Shown: in pieces, positions 35,951 to 45,433 of the stretch
Layout: each line of letters starts with the position of its first letter
Numbering within the stretch: position 1 is the first letter of the stretch
Source: Caballeronia temeraria
GTDB taxonomy: Bacteria > Pseudomonadota > Gammaproteobacteria > Burkholderiales > Burkholderiaceae
NCBI RefSeq assembly: GCF_001544795.2
Contig: NZ_FCOI02000001.1
Coordinates: 62,001-126,000 of the forward strand
Direction: 5' to 3'
DNA length: 64,000 nucleotides
Translations under genes and position numbers: made by a program
Notes under the pieces: generated by a model
The model's input: the letters and a program-made list of their open reading frames with translations, nothing else
Databases searched by the model: none
What the model was told of the DNA's origin: nothing

Positions 35951-36504
35951 TCAGGCATCCTGAAGTTATCGTCGATACGGGCGTTTGCTACGGGCAAACG
36001 GATGTCCCCTTGCAGCGCGATGTACGCGATCTCGCGAGCGCATTGAACGCGCGCATGACGGCGCTGAACGTGCCCGCGTGTATCGATGGATGGCACGCGA
36101 GTCCGCTTCAGCGATGCGCCTCACTTGCGCATGAGTTGGGCGGCCATGCGCATATCGACGCACGTCTCGGCGAGATGAACTTCGGCGCGTGGGAAGGCCG
36201 CGCGTGGGACTCGATCGATCGCGCGCTCATCGATGCCTGGGCAGGCGATATCGAGCATGCATGTCCGCACGGCGGCGAGAGTCTCGCGCAGTTCGCGCAT
36301 CGCGTGATCGCTTGGTTCGATGCGACGTGTATCGATCAACGTGCTGTGCATGTCGTCGCGCATGCGGGTGTGGTGCGCGTGCTGGCGGCGCATCTCCTGG
36401 GTATCGCGCGTGAGAGCGCGTTGCAATGGCCGCTGGATTTCGGCGCGATCGTGTGGTTCAGGCGCGTGCGCGGGCAGTGGCTGATTGTGCGGTGGAACGC
36501 TTAA
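35935..36504 (+). CDS. cobC: Histidine phosphatase, probable alpha-ribazole phosphatase
   Basis: This 189-residue histidine-phosphatase-superfamily protein has the phosphohistidine motif FVLIRHPE at the N-terminus. The motif carries RHP in place of the common RHG. Other family features are YGQTDVPL, ASPLQRCASLA and the second catalytic His in VHVVAHAGVVRVL. It would remove the 5' phosphate from alpha-ribazole phosphate or from cobalamin 5'-phosphate. The start overlaps cobS by 16 bases. Its stop codon overlaps that of the convergent btuF. Confidence 0.85.
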   Translation: MDFVLIRHPEVIVDTGVCYGQTDVPLQRDVRDLASALNARMTALNVPACIDGWHASPLQRCASLAHELGGHAHIDARLGEMNFGAWEGRAWDSIDRALIDAWAGDIEHACPHGGESLAQFAHRVIAWFDATCIDQRAVHVVAHAGVVRVLAAHLLGIARESALQWPLDFGAIVWFRRVRGQWLIVRWNA

Positions 36505-37397
36505 TTCTTCGCCCGCCGTTCGCGCGCAATCTCCAGATCACGGCAGAGCTGCGCCGCGCCCAGCGCGAGCCGCGGCGTCGGCCGGTTGATGAGATCGCCG
36601 TCGATGCCGAAAAGATTGCCGCGCGCCACCGCCGTCATCGATGTCCAGCGCTGCCAACGTTCGAGCGCGGGCAACGGGCGATCCGGCTTCGTCGCGCCGG
36701 GCGTCGACGTGACGATCGCTTCGGGATTCGCCGCGAGCACGGCTTCCGTCGATAACGTCGGCACGCGCGTTTTTTCCGCCGCGAACACGTTCACGCCGCC
36801 GCATAGTCCGATCACTTCGTCGAAGACATTGTCGCGATTGAGCGTCATCAGCGGATCGTCCCAGACCTGATAGAACACGCTCACGCGCGGCCGCTCGGCG
36901 TAACGTGCGCGCAGTTGCGCGATATCGCGCGTAAAGGCATTCGACGACGCGCGCGCCTCTTCCCGCGTACTGAGCAAAGCGCCGAGTTTGTCGATGCTTG
37001 TCGCGATATCGTCGAGATGTTTCGGCTCGCTGAAGTAGATCGGCACGCCGAGCGCTTGCAAGCGATCCATCTGACGCGCCGCGTTCCCATGCCGCCACAC
37101 GACGATCAGATCCGGATGCAAAGCAACGATGCGCTCCAGATCGAGCGCCCTGTTGTCGCCGACACGCGGAATCGTCTGCGCTTGCTTCGGATAATCGCTA
37201 TACGTCACCGCGCCGACGATGCGCGCGCCGCCGCCCGCCGCGAACAGCAACTCCGTGACATGCGGCGCGAGACTCACGACACGTTCGGCGGGTTTTGCCA
37301 GCGTGACGGCTGCGCCGCTGTCGTCGGTGACGGTGATCGCGTGCGCGTGCGCCGCGACGAAGCCGAACACCAAGGCAAACGCATTACGCAACGACAT
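36501..37397 (-). CDS. btuF: Periplasmic cobalamin-binding protein BtuF
   Basis: This 298-residue type III periplasmic binding protein has a short signal peptide (MSLRNAFALVFGFVAAHAHA) and two lobes joined by a long helix. VVSLAPHVTELLFAAGGG and HPDLIVVWRHG are typical of BtuF. Its start codon overlaps the cobD stop by one base (TGATG). It is on the strand opposite btuCD, so receptor, permease and binding protein are split between two transcripts, and only the plus-strand one has the riboswitch. Confidence 0.9.
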   Translation of the reverse strand: MSLRNAFALVFGFVAAHAHAITVTDDSGAAVTLAKPAERVVSLAPHVTELLFAAGGGARIVGAVTYSDYPKQAQTIPRVGDNRALDLERIVALHPDLIVVWRHGNAARQMDRLQALGVPIYFSEPKHLDDIATSIDKLGALLSTREEARASSNAFTRDIAQLRARYAERPRVSVFYQVWDDPLMTLNRDNVFDEVIGLCGGVNVFAAEKTRVPTLSTEAVLAANPEAIVTSTPGATKPDRPLPALERWQRWTSMTAVARGNLFGIDGDLINRPTPRLALGAAQLCRDLEIARERRAKN

Positions 37398-38392
37398 CAC
37401 GCGCAAATCTCCCGCAATGCCAGCGACAGCCGCGCCCAATCGCCTTCCGAACCCGGCAAGCCGATGCGCAGGCTCGGCGTCATGCCGGGAAGATCGAAGA
37501 GACGCGTCCAGATGCCGCGCAACGCGAGCGCGTGCTGAAGTTCGGGCGCTCTCGGCGTCGACGTCCACGCGAAGAGCGGCGTCGCGCGCACGTCGAAGCC
37601 GTGAATCGCGATCGATGCGGCGAGGCGCGCGCCATCGCGATGCAGACGTTCGCGCGTTTCGCGCTGCCATGCGATATCCGCGAACGCAGCGGCGACCGCG
37701 TGACGCGCCGGGCCGCTCACGGTCCACGCACCGAGCGTGTCGCGCAGCGCGTCGGTGAGCGCGGGCGCGGCCAGCACGAAGCCCGCGCGAATGCCCGCAA
37801 GGCCGAAGAACTTGCCGACCGAACGCAACACGATCAGCCCTTCGTGCGCGGTTTCGGCCGCCAGCGACGATGCGGGATCGGCATCGGCGAACGCTTCATC
37901 GACGATCAGCGTGCCGCCGCGCGCTGCAAGCTGTGCGTGCCATGCAAGCAGCGTGTCGCGCGTGACGCGCTCCGCGGTCGGATTGTTCGGATTCCCAACG
38001 ATAACGTGATCGAACGTCTCGGGCACATCGTGCTTGGTGACATCGAGCGTGGTGATCGCATGGCCCGCGCGCGTGAACGCGGGCGCATATTCGCCGTACG
38101 TCAGCGGCGCAACCGCCACCGTGCCGCGACGCAAGAGCGCGGGCAACGCGCGTATCGCCGCCTGCGATCCGGCCACCGGCAACGCGAAAGGCGCGCCGTA
38201 ATAGCGCGCGGCGCAGTCGGCGAGGCCATCGTCGTCTTCGGGCAGACGGCGCCATGCATCGGGCGGGACCGGCGGCACCGGATAGCCGCGCGGATTGATG
38301 CCCGTCGACAGATCGAGCCAGTCATCGAAGGAAATCGCATAGCGTCGCGCGGCTTCGCGCAGATTGCCGCCGTGCCGGATGGATTGCGTCAT
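37397..38392 (-). CDS. cobD: L-threonine-O-3-phosphate decarboxylase (aminotransferase fold)
   Basis: This 331-residue PLP enzyme of aminotransferase class I/II makes (R)-1-amino-2-propanol phosphate, the linker of the nucleotide loop. HGGNLREAARRY, LDLSTGINPRGYP, IVGNPNNPTAERV and the lysine in RSVGKFFGLAGIRAGF are visible. It is also called CobC in the aerobic nomenclature. The Met at 38392 follows the cbiB stop by one base; a GTG three codons upstream is possible. It partners the adjacent cbiB. Confidence 0.92.
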   Translation of the reverse strand: MTQSIRHGGNLREAARRYAISFDDWLDLSTGINPRGYPVPPVPPDAWRRLPEDDDGLADCAARYYGAPFALPVAGSQAAIRALPALLRRGTVAVAPLTYGEYAPAFTRAGHAITTLDVTKHDVPETFDHVIVGNPNNPTAERVTRDTLLAWHAQLAARGGTLIVDEAFADADPASSLAAETAHEGLIVLRSVGKFFGLAGIRAGFVLAAPALTDALRDTLGAWTVSGPARHAVAAAFADIAWQRETRERLHRDGARLAASIAIHGFDVRATPLFAWTSTPRAPELQHALALRGIWTRLFDLPGMTPSLRIGLPGSEGDWARLSLALREICA

Positions 38393-38393
38393 G

Positions 38394-39335
38394 TCAGCCA
38401 CTTGTCGTTACGCTCAGAATCGCGAGGATCAGCAGCACGGCGAGCCACATGAGCGTCGCGCGCTCGACGAGCCGCAATGCCGCGACGACATGTCTCGGCG
38501 TCGCCGTGTGGCCCGCGCCGAGCGTCGGCCGCGTTTCGAGCACGCCGTGATACACCGCCGCGCCGCCGATCAGCACATTCAGGCTGCCCGCGCCCGCGGC
38601 CATCACCGGCCCCGCGTTCGGGCTGTCCCACGAGCGCGCCTGCGTGCGCCAGCAGTGCCATGCCATGTGCGTATCGCCGGCGAGCGCGTAGGTCGCGGCA
38701 GTGAGGCGCGCGGGAATGAAATTGAGCACGTCGTCGAAACGTGCGGCGGCCCAGCCGAAGCGCAGGAAGCGCGGCGTGCGATAACCCCACATCGCGTCGA
38801 GCGTATTGGCGAGGCGGAACATCAACGCGCCGGGACCGCCCGCGATCACGAACCAGAAAAGCGCGCCGAAGATCGCGTCGTTGCCGTTTTCCAGCGCCGA
38901 TTCGACCGCCGCGCGGGACAGCGCGTTTTCATCGGCTTGCGATGTATCGCGCGACACGATGCGCGAGGTCAGCACGCGCGCATTGTCGATATCGCCGAGA
39001 CTCAATGCGCGCGCGATCGGCGCGATGTGCTGGCGCAGGCTCTTCGCGCCGAGCGCGAACCAGAGCAGCAGCACGTGCACGAGGCACGCATAGGCGAACG
39101 GCAGCACGCCGACCAGCATCCACGCGATGCCGACCGGCGGCGCGATCAGCGCGAACCACGCGAGAATGCCCGCCGGTCGCGCGCGAAAGCCGGTGTTCAT
39201 GCGCGCTTCGAGCTTCGTCGCGAGATGGCCGAAGCCGACGAGCGGATGCCGCGCGCGCGGCTCGCCGAAGATGCGATCGACGATCACGCCGAGCACCGCG
39301 AGCAGCGCCATCGCGTAGGCGGAGAGGAGGAGCAT
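38394..39335 (-). CDS. cbiB: Adenosylcobinamide-phosphate synthase
   Basis: This 313-residue polytopic membrane enzyme attaches aminopropanol (phosphate) to adenosylcobyric acid. VDRIFGEPRARHPLVGFG near the N-terminus is the CbiB/CobD signature. Further blocks are RDTSQADENALSRAAVESALEN and NLTDAMWGYR-type text, present here as NTLDAMWGYRTPR. cobU lies 4 bases upstream on the same strand. Together with cobD it closes the side chain of cobyric acid. Confidence 0.93.
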   Translation of the reverse strand: MLLLSAYAMALLAVLGVIVDRIFGEPRARHPLVGFGHLATKLEARMNTGFRARPAGILAWFALIAPPVGIAWMLVGVLPFAYACLVHVLLLWFALGAKSLRQHIAPIARALSLGDIDNARVLTSRIVSRDTSQADENALSRAAVESALENGNDAIFGALFWFVIAGGPGALMFRLANTLDAMWGYRTPRFLRFGWAAARFDDVLNFIPARLTAATYALAGDTHMAWHCWRTQARSWDSPNAGPVMAAGAGSLNVLIGGAAVYHGVLETRPTLGAGHTATPRHVVAALRLVERATLMWLAVLLILAILSVTTSG

Positions 39336-39339
39336 CGCG

Positions 39340-39888
39340 CTAGCCCTTCAGCGCGAGCGGCAGGCCCGCGACCATCAGCGTCGCGCGCGTACTCGCGGCG
39401 GCGACGCGCTGATTCAGCCGGCCGAGTTCATCGACGTAAAGACGCGTCACCGAGCCGAGCGGCACGACGCCCAGCCCGATCTCGTTGCTGACGACGACGA
39501 CCTTGCCCTGCACCGACGCGAGCGCCGCGTCGAAGGCGGCGAACGCGTCGCGCGCGGCGTGGGGCAACACGGCGATGTCGTCGCTCATGGCTTCGCTCGA
39601 AAAAAGCAGATTCGCGAGCCACAGCGTCAGGCAGTCGATCAGCACGCAATGTCCCGCGCGATCCGCTTCGCGCAGTGCGCCTGCGAGATCGAGCGGCGCT
39701 TCGACGAGCGTCCAGTGCGCCGGTCTGCGCTCGCGATGAAGCCTCACGCGTTCGGCAAATTCGCTGTCACCGACGCGCGCGGTCGCGATATACGTCACGG
39801 GCAAACCGCTCTCGGCGGCGATCCGTTCGGCGTGCGCGCTCTTGCCGGAACGCGCGCCGCCGAGGATGAAGGTGAGATCGGGGGTCAT
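39340..39888 (-). CDS. cobU: Adenosylcobinamide kinase / adenosylcobinamide-phosphate guanylyltransferase
   Basis: This 182-residue bifunctional enzyme phosphorylates adenosylcobinamide and adds GMP. The P-loop GGARSGKS is at residues 10-17. Downstream are TYIATARVGDSEFAERV with HRERRP, and VSNEIGLGVVP. Met 39888 was chosen over a Met 21 codons upstream because the family starts just before the P-loop strand. A TACAAT element only 7 bases before the ATG may make the message leaderless. Confidence 0.93.
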   Translation of the reverse strand: MTPDLTFILGGARSGKSAHAERIAAESGLPVTYIATARVGDSEFAERVRLHRERRPAHWTLVEAPLDLAGALREADRAGHCVLIDCLTLWLANLLFSSEAMSDDIAVLPHAARDAFAAFDAALASVQGKVVVVSNEIGLGVVPLGSVTRLYVDELGRLNQRVAAASTRATLMVAGLPLALKG

Positions 39889-39944
39889 CGCGATATTGTA
39901 CTGACGGGCTAAGATAGCGCGTCGATCTTCATGAGAATCCTCCG
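39889..39944. promoter_or_regulatory. cobU-cobQ divergent promoter region
   Basis: This gap is 56 bases. It holds TACAAT on the minus strand at 39895-39900 and TAAGAT on the plus strand near 39910. There is no room for a cobalamin riboswitch, so both transcripts are probably free of B12 riboswitch control. Confidence 0.4.
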
Positions 39945-41420
39945 ATGCCATTCACGCCACGCGGCACGCTGATGATCCAGGGCACGACGTCCGATGCCGG
40001 CAAGAGCACGCTCGTCGCCGGATTGTGCCGGCTCGCGCGGCGCGGCGGCGCGCGCGTCGCGCCCTTCAAGCCGCAGAACATGGCGCTCAACAGCGCGGTA
40101 ACCGTCGATGGCGGCGAGATCGGCCGCGCGCAGGCATTGCAGGCGATCGCGGCGGGCGTCGCGGCGCGCATCGACTTCAATCCGGTCCTGCTCAAGCCGA
40201 CGAGCGATCGCGGCGCGCAGGTCATCATCCACGGTCATGCGCACGCGAACCTCGATGCACGGGCGTATCACGCGTACAAGCGCATCGCGTTCGATGCCGT
40301 GCTCGCGTCGTACGAACGCCTGCAAAACGACTTCGATGCGGTGATCGTCGAAGGCGCGGGCAGTCCCGCCGAGATCAATCTGCGCGACGGCGATATCGCC
40401 AACATGGGCTTTGCGGAGCGTGTCGATTGCCCGGTCGTGCTCGTCGCCGATATCGATCGCGGCGGCGTGTTCGCGCATCTCGTCGGCACGCTCGCGTGTT
40501 TGTCGGAGAGCGAAAGGGCGCGGGTGCGCGGCTTCGTCATCAACCGGTTTCGCGGGGATATCGGCCTGTTGAAGCCGGGGCTCGACTGGCTGGAGGCGCA
40601 GACCGGCAAGCCGGTGTTCGGCGTGCTGCCGTATCTGCACGGCCTGACGCTCGACGCCGAGGACATGCTGCCGAGTCAGCCGCACGTGCGCCGCGCCGCG
40701 CCGGCGTTGAAGGTGATCGTGCCCGCGCTGCCGCGCATCAGCAATCACACCGATTTCGATGCGTTGCGCGCGCATCGTCAGATCGATTTCAGCTATGTGC
40801 GCGCGGGCGTCGCGCCGCCGCCGGCCGATCTGATCGTGCTGCCCGGGTCGAAAAGCGTGCAGCGCGATCTCGCGTGGCTACGCGAAAACGGCTGGGATCG
40901 CGCGATCGAGCGGCATTTGCGCTACGGCGGAAAAGTGCTCGGCATCTGCGGCGGCATGCAGATGCTCGGGACCGAAATCGACGATCCGGATGGCGTCGAA
41001 GGCGCGGCGGGATGCGTGAACGGGCTGGGTTTGCTCGATCTTCGCACGGTGCTCACGCAGCAGAAGCAATTGGAGAACGTCTCAGGATGCTTGACCATCG
41101 GCGACGGGAAAGCGCCCGTGCGCGGCTATGAAATCCACATGGGCCGCACGCACGGTCCGGCGCTCGCGCGGCCGCTCGTCGCGCTGGAAGGCGGTCGTTT
41201 CGACGGCGCGGTATCGGACGACGGCCAGATCGCCGCGACCTATCTGCACAGCGTGTTCGACACGCCCGAAGCGTGCGCCGCGCTGCTCGCGTGGGCGGGC
41301 GTGACGGACGCCGAGCCGCTCGATTACCCGGCGCTGCGCGAGGCGTCGCTCGATCGCCTCGCCGATTCGTTCGCGCAATCGCTCGATCTGGACGCGCTAC
41401 AGGCCGCTTTCGCTCAATAG
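39945..41420 (+). CDS. cobQ: Cobyric acid synthase
   Basis: This 491-residue glutamine amidotransferase amidates adenosylcobyrinic acid a,c-diamide to adenosylcobyric acid. An N-terminal dethiobiotin-synthetase-like ATPase domain contains [17 protein letters not shown] and [13 protein letters not shown]-terminal class I GATase-like domain follows, with the Cys nucleophile at about residue 336 in [11 protein letters not shown] and the partner region [11 protein letters not shown]. CobB/CbiA is excluded by length and by PQNMALNS. Its end overlaps the convergent thioesterase by 7 bases. Confidence 0.95.
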   Translation: MPFTPRGTLMIQGTTSDAGKSTLVAGLCRLARRGGARVAPFKPQNMALNSAVTVDGGEIGRAQALQAIAAGVAARIDFNPVLLKPTSDRGAQVIIHGHAHANLDARAYHAYKRIAFDAVLASYERLQNDFDAVIVEGAGSPAEINLRDGDIANMGFAERVDCPVVLVADIDRGGVFAHLVGTLACLSESERARVRGFVINRFRGDIGLLKPGLDWLEAQTGKPVFGVLPYLHGLTLDAEDMLPSQPHVRRAAPALKVIVPALPRISNHTDFDALRAHRQIDFSYVRAGVAPPPADLIVLPGSKSVQRDLAWLRENGWDRAIERHLRYGGKVLGICGGMQMLGTEIDDPDGVEGAAGCVNGLGLLDLRTVLTQQKQLENVSGCLTIGDGKAPVRGYEIHMGRTHGPALARPLVALEGGRFDGAVSDDGQIAATYLHSVFDTPEACAALLAWAGVTDAEPLDYPALREASLDRLADSFAQSLDLDALQAAFAQ

Positions 41421-41833
41421 AGAATCATCTGCGTGCAACGGAACATGGCGATGAGCTTGCCGTCGCCGTTCGTGACCGTCGCGTCCCACACTTGCGTGCT
41501 GCGCCCGAGATGCACGGCTGTCGCCTTCGCGACGATCTTGCCCTCGCGCGCCGTCGAAACGTGGTTGCTCTTCAATTCGAGCGTCGTGAAGTTCTGCGCC
41601 TTCTCCGGCAGATGCGCGATGCACGCGTAGCCGCAGCACGTATCGGCCAGACCGACGACCGTCGCCGCGTGCAGAAAGCCGTTCGGCGCGAGCAATTCCG
41701 GCCGGATCGTGAGTTCGCCGCTCAACTGGCCCTGATCCAGCGAGATCAGTTGCACGCCGAGCAGGTCGGGCAGGCGGCCTTTCTGGCGGTTGCGCAGGAA
41801 ATCGAGCGTGACGTCGGGACGAAGGGAAGTCAT
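41414..41833 (-). CDS. PaaI-type hotdog-fold thioesterase
   Basis: This 139-residue single hotdog domain has the thioesterase motif around [20 protein letters not shown] (about residues 47-66), where a HGG-type loop is replaced by [27 protein letters not shown] follows. Such proteins hydrolyse acyl- or aroyl-CoA; the substrate is unknown. No CoA pathway genes are nearby. It converges with cobQ, with overlapping ends. Confidence 0.82.
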   Translation of the reverse strand: MTSLRPDVTLDFLRNRQKGRLPDLLGVQLISLDQGQLSGELTIRPELLAPNGFLHAATVVGLADTCCGYACIAHLPEKAQNFTTLELKSNHVSTAREGKIVAKATAVHLGRSTQVWDATVTNGDGKLIAMFRCTQMILY

Positions 41834-42010
41834 GGGCGTTCAATCGGATGGGATAAAGGAAGCCGTACGGCCGTTCGGGATAGATGCCGGCTGCACCGGT
41901 TTTGCCGATAATATCAACGCTCGAATCATGCACCTGTTCTCGTCAAGACGAAATCGTGCGCGGCGCGTAACAATCCGCGTTCGCGCGCCCAACAAAATCC
42001 AGGACACTTC

Positions 42011-42637
42011 ATGACCGTGATCGTCGTGGCAAATCCTAAGGGCGGCGTCGGCAAAAGCACGCTCGCAACCAATCTGGCCGGATATTTCGCGGCTCAGGGC
42101 GAATGGGTCGCACTCGCCGATCTGGACAAACAGCGCTCGTCGCACGCGTGGCTCTCGCTGCGCGTCGACACGTTGCCGAAGATCGAGGAATGGGCCATCG
42201 ACGTCGATTCTTCCGCGAAGCCGCCCAAAGGTCTGGAGAAGGCCGTCGTCGATACGCCCGCCGGCGTCCACGGCAATCGCCTGTCGCTCGCGCTTGAACT
42301 GGCCGACAAGGTGATCGTGCCGCTCCAGCCGTCGATGTTCGACATCCTCGCGACGCAGGACTTTCTCACGCGGCTGTCGAAGGAAAAGGCGGTGAGGAAG
42401 GGCGCGATTCAGGTCGGCGTGGTCGGCATGCGTGTCGATGCGCGCACGCGTTCGGCGGAGCAGCTGCATCGCTTCGTCGAAGGGCTCGATCTGCCGGTGC
42501 TCGGCTTTTTGCGGGATACGCAGAATTACGTGCAGCTCGCCGCGCACGGCCTCACGATCTGGGACGTGGCGAAGAGCCGCGTCGAAAAGGATCTGGAGCA
42601 GTGGGAGCCGATCATCGAATGGGTGTCGAAGAAATGA
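42011..42637 (+). CDS. ParA-family ATPase (orphan)
   Basis: This 208-residue P-loop ATPase has the deviant Walker A KGGVGKST at residues 10-17 (after MTVIVVANP), a Walker A' DLDKQRSSHAW and a switch region VVDTPAG. Compared with plasmid or chromosome ParA it is short and lacks an N-terminal DNA-binding domain. No ParB, parS-like repeats or partner gene is adjacent. It may position a protein complex, as MinD/ParA-like orphans do. A bidirectional terminator follows immediately. Confidence 0.82.
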   Translation: MTVIVVANPKGGVGKSTLATNLAGYFAAQGEWVALADLDKQRSSHAWLSLRVDTLPKIEEWAIDVDSSAKPPKGLEKAVVDTPAGVHGNRLSLALELADKVIVPLQPSMFDILATQDFLTRLSKEKAVRKGAIQVGVVGMRVDARTRSAEQLHRFVEGLDLPVLGFLRDTQNYVQLAAHGLTIWDVAKSRVEKDLEQWEPIIEWVSKK

Positions 42638-42674
42638 AAAAGCCGGCGTTCCGTTGAGGAATCGCCGGCTTTTT
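42637..42674. terminator. Bidirectional terminator between the parA-like gene and panD
   Basis: A 12-bp stem, AAAAAGCCGGCG / CGCCGGCTTTTT, is extended inward by TTCC/GGAA around a 5-base loop. Its T-runs serve both strands, ending the parA-like gene and the panD transcript. Confidence 0.93.
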
Positions 42675-42692
42675 GAGGCGTAAGCGCGAGAA

Positions 42693-43079
42693 TCAGGTCC
42701 AGTTCTGCGTCGGCACGTGATCGCGGTTGCCCTTGATGCGGTTGTCGTCGTCGACGAACACGAGATTCGGCTTCCAGCCTGCCTTGATCTCTTCCTCGTC
42801 CACCTGCGCGAACGCCGCGATGATCACGAGGTCGCCGAGCTGCGCGCGCCGCGCCGCCGAGCCGTTCAGCGAGATCATGCCGCTGCCGCGCTCGCCTTTG
42901 ATCGCGTACGTGGTCAGACGCTCGCCGTTATTCACGTTCCAGATGTCGATCTGCTCGTTTTCCATCAGGTTCGCGGCTTCGAGCAGGTTTTCGTCGATCG
43001 CGCACGAGCCTTCGTAATGCAATTCGCAATGCGTGACCGTGGCGCGGTGAATCTTCGATTTGAGCATGGTGCGCTGCAT
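42693..43079 (-). CDS. panD: Aspartate 1-decarboxylase
   Basis: This 128-residue pyruvoyl enzyme makes beta-alanine from aspartate for pantothenate synthesis. The self-cleavage site is Gly24-Ser25 in HYEGSCAID, which generates the pyruvoyl group. [21 protein letters not shown], of which the core [13 protein letters not shown] is diagnostic, follows. It is the last gene of the DUF3460-scpA-panC-panD operon, 14 bases after panC. Confidence 0.95.
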   Translation of the reverse strand: MQRTMLKSKIHRATVTHCELHYEGSCAIDENLLEAANLMENEQIDIWNVNNGERLTTYAIKGERGSGMISLNGSAARRAQLGDLVIIAAFAQVDEEEIKAGWKPNLVFVDDDNRIKGNRDHVPTQNWT

Positions 43080-43093
43080 GATGCTTTCTTCCT

Positions 43094-43987
<894 letters not shown>

Positions 43988-44899
43988 CTAGGCGGGAGAA
44001 TACGCGAGCCGCACGTAGACCGGCGCGTAGGGTTCGGCCTGCGTGATCTCGATCAGCGATTCGCGCGAGAGCTCGAGCATCGCGATGAAATTCACGACGA
44101 CCACCGGCACGCCGCGCGAGGTATCGAAGAGCTCGGTGAACTCCATGAAGCGCGCGCTCTGGAGGCGCCGCAGGATCACGCTCATGTGCTCGCGCACCGA
44201 AAGCTCCTCGCGCGAGATCTTGTGATGCTGCACGAGCTTCGCGCGCTTGATGACGTCGGCCCACGCGGCGCGCAGGTCGTTCATGTCGACGTCCGGGAAG
44301 CGCTGCTCGGCGGACTGCTCGATATAGATGTCCGCGCGCAGGAAGTCGCGGCCGAGCTGCGGCAGGTGGTCGATCTTCTGCGCGGCGAGTTTCATCTGCT
44401 CGTATTCGAGCAGGCGCCGCACGAGTTCGGCGCGCGGATCCTCGGCTTCCTCGCCGGTGTCCGCCTTCTTGACCGGCAGCAGCATGCGCGACTTGATCTC
44501 GATCAGCATCGCGGCCATCAGCAGATATTCCGACGCGAGTTCCAGATTCGATTCGCGAATCTGGTCGACATAGCCGAGATATTGCGCGGTGACATCCGCC
44601 ATCGGGATGTCGAGCACGTTGAAGTTCTGCTTGCGGATGAGGTAGAGCAGCAGGTCGAGCGGACCTTCGAAGGCTTCGAGGAAAATCTCGAGCGCGTCGG
44701 GCGGAATGTACAGGTCGGTGGGCAGCTTCCAGAGCGGCTCGCCGTACAGATGCGCGATCGCGACGCCGTCGATGGTGTCGGGCGTCGAATCGGTCGCGGG
44801 CGTGGCGAGCGCCACGGCGCGGTCATCCCGTGCCTCGTCGCGCTTTCCCTCAGCCGGCGGATGCGCGGACGATTGCGGCGCTTGGCCGGCTGCGCTCAC
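43988..44899 (-). CDS. scpA: Segregation and condensation protein A
   Basis: This 303-residue kleisin subunit of the SMC-ScpAB condensin complex has the core FEGPLDLLLYLIRKQNFNVL and the helix block SEYLLMAAMLIEIKSRMLLP. The C-terminal winged helix contains FTELFDTSRGVPVVVVNFIAMLEL-type text. A 60-residue low-complexity N-terminal extension precedes the core. The start is taken as GTG at 44899, two bases after the DUF3460 stop. The frame is open far upstream but that portion is antisense-like and Arg/Pro-rich. scpB is not in the window. Confidence 0.88.
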   Translation of the reverse strand: MSAAGQAPQSSAHPPAEGKRDEARDDRAVALATPATDSTPDTIDGVAIAHLYGEPLWKLPTDLYIPPDALEIFLEAFEGPLDLLLYLIRKQNFNVLDIPMADVTAQYLGYVDQIRESNLELASEYLLMAAMLIEIKSRMLLPVKKADTGEEAEDPRAELVRRLLEYEQMKLAAQKIDHLPQLGRDFLRADIYIEQSAEQRFPDVDMNDLRAAWADVIKRAKLVQHHKISREELSVREHMSVILRRLQSARFMEFTELFDTSRGVPVVVVNFIAMLELSRESLIEITQAEPYAPVYVRLAYSPA

Positions 44900-44901
44900 G
44901 T

Positions 44902-45087
44902 TCAGAAGTTCTGGTAATAGACGTAGGGCGTCTGGTTCACGCGCGATTTCTGCTGCTGGCCGCGCTCGTCGAGGTCGATCGGCTGCTTGTCCCACAGTAG
45001 CGCGCGGCCGCGGCGCTGTTCTTCTTCCAGCGACGGCTTCTGCTCTTTCAGCTGATTGATGAACTGAGTGATATCCGACTGATACAT
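44902..45087 (-). CDS. DUF3460 family protein, 61 residues
   Basis: This 61-residue soluble protein begins MYQSDITQFINQLKEQKPSL and ends with an aromatic-rich tail, NQTPYVYYQNF. I recognise it as DUF3460, a short family found mainly in Burkholderiales. Its TGA is two bases before the scpA GTG, so it probably drives scpA translation by coupling. Function is unknown. The helix followed by an acidic segment and a sticky aromatic tail could be a docking peptide, but this is speculation. Confidence 0.8.
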   Translation of the reverse strand: MYQSDITQFINQLKEQKPSLEEEQRRGRALLWDKQPIDLDERGQQQKSRVNQTPYVYYQNF

Positions 45088-45433
45088 GATCCGGCTTCCG
45101 TTGGGGGCGAGGCGCGAGCCTTCGTGACGATGTCGGCGAACGCGGGAAACCGCATTGCGCCTGTGATTTTTTGCCTGTGCGCGCAATTTTACCGCAAGCG
45201 TGCGGCAGGAACGTAGCGCGATCGGCGGCGCGCGGCGAAAGACGCACGCGCGTGCAAGTTTCGCGGAACCCGGCCGGCGCGAGGCCGTCCAAAGGCGCAC
45301 GCTCGGCGCGCTGCGGGCCGTTTTTTGCGGTGTGCGCGCATGCCGATGTGGTCAAATAGCGCCTGCGCCCGATTGCATCGGCTGCAAGTTTTACCTTTCC
45401 ATCTCACTTATTTCCCGATGCCGGAGGTCACGT
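45088..45433. other. Intergenic region between DUF3460 and tamA
   Basis: This is 346 bases without a supported gene. On the minus strand TAAAAT (45186-45191) is a plausible -10 for the DUF3460-scpA-panC-panD operon, about 100 bases before its ATG. The -35 (TACGTT) is weak. On the plus strand the last 75 bases before tamA are T-rich and include GGAGGT. No RNA gene or repeat was recognised. Confidence 0.4.

Noticed and set aside
42011..42637. ParA-like gene as part of a plasmid or prophage partition system
   Set aside because: No ParB, replication or phage genes are near, and flanking genes are core metabolism.
44900..45355. N-terminal extension of scpA
   Set aside because: It overlaps the DUF3460 gene in another frame and is Arg/Pro-rich without ScpA features.
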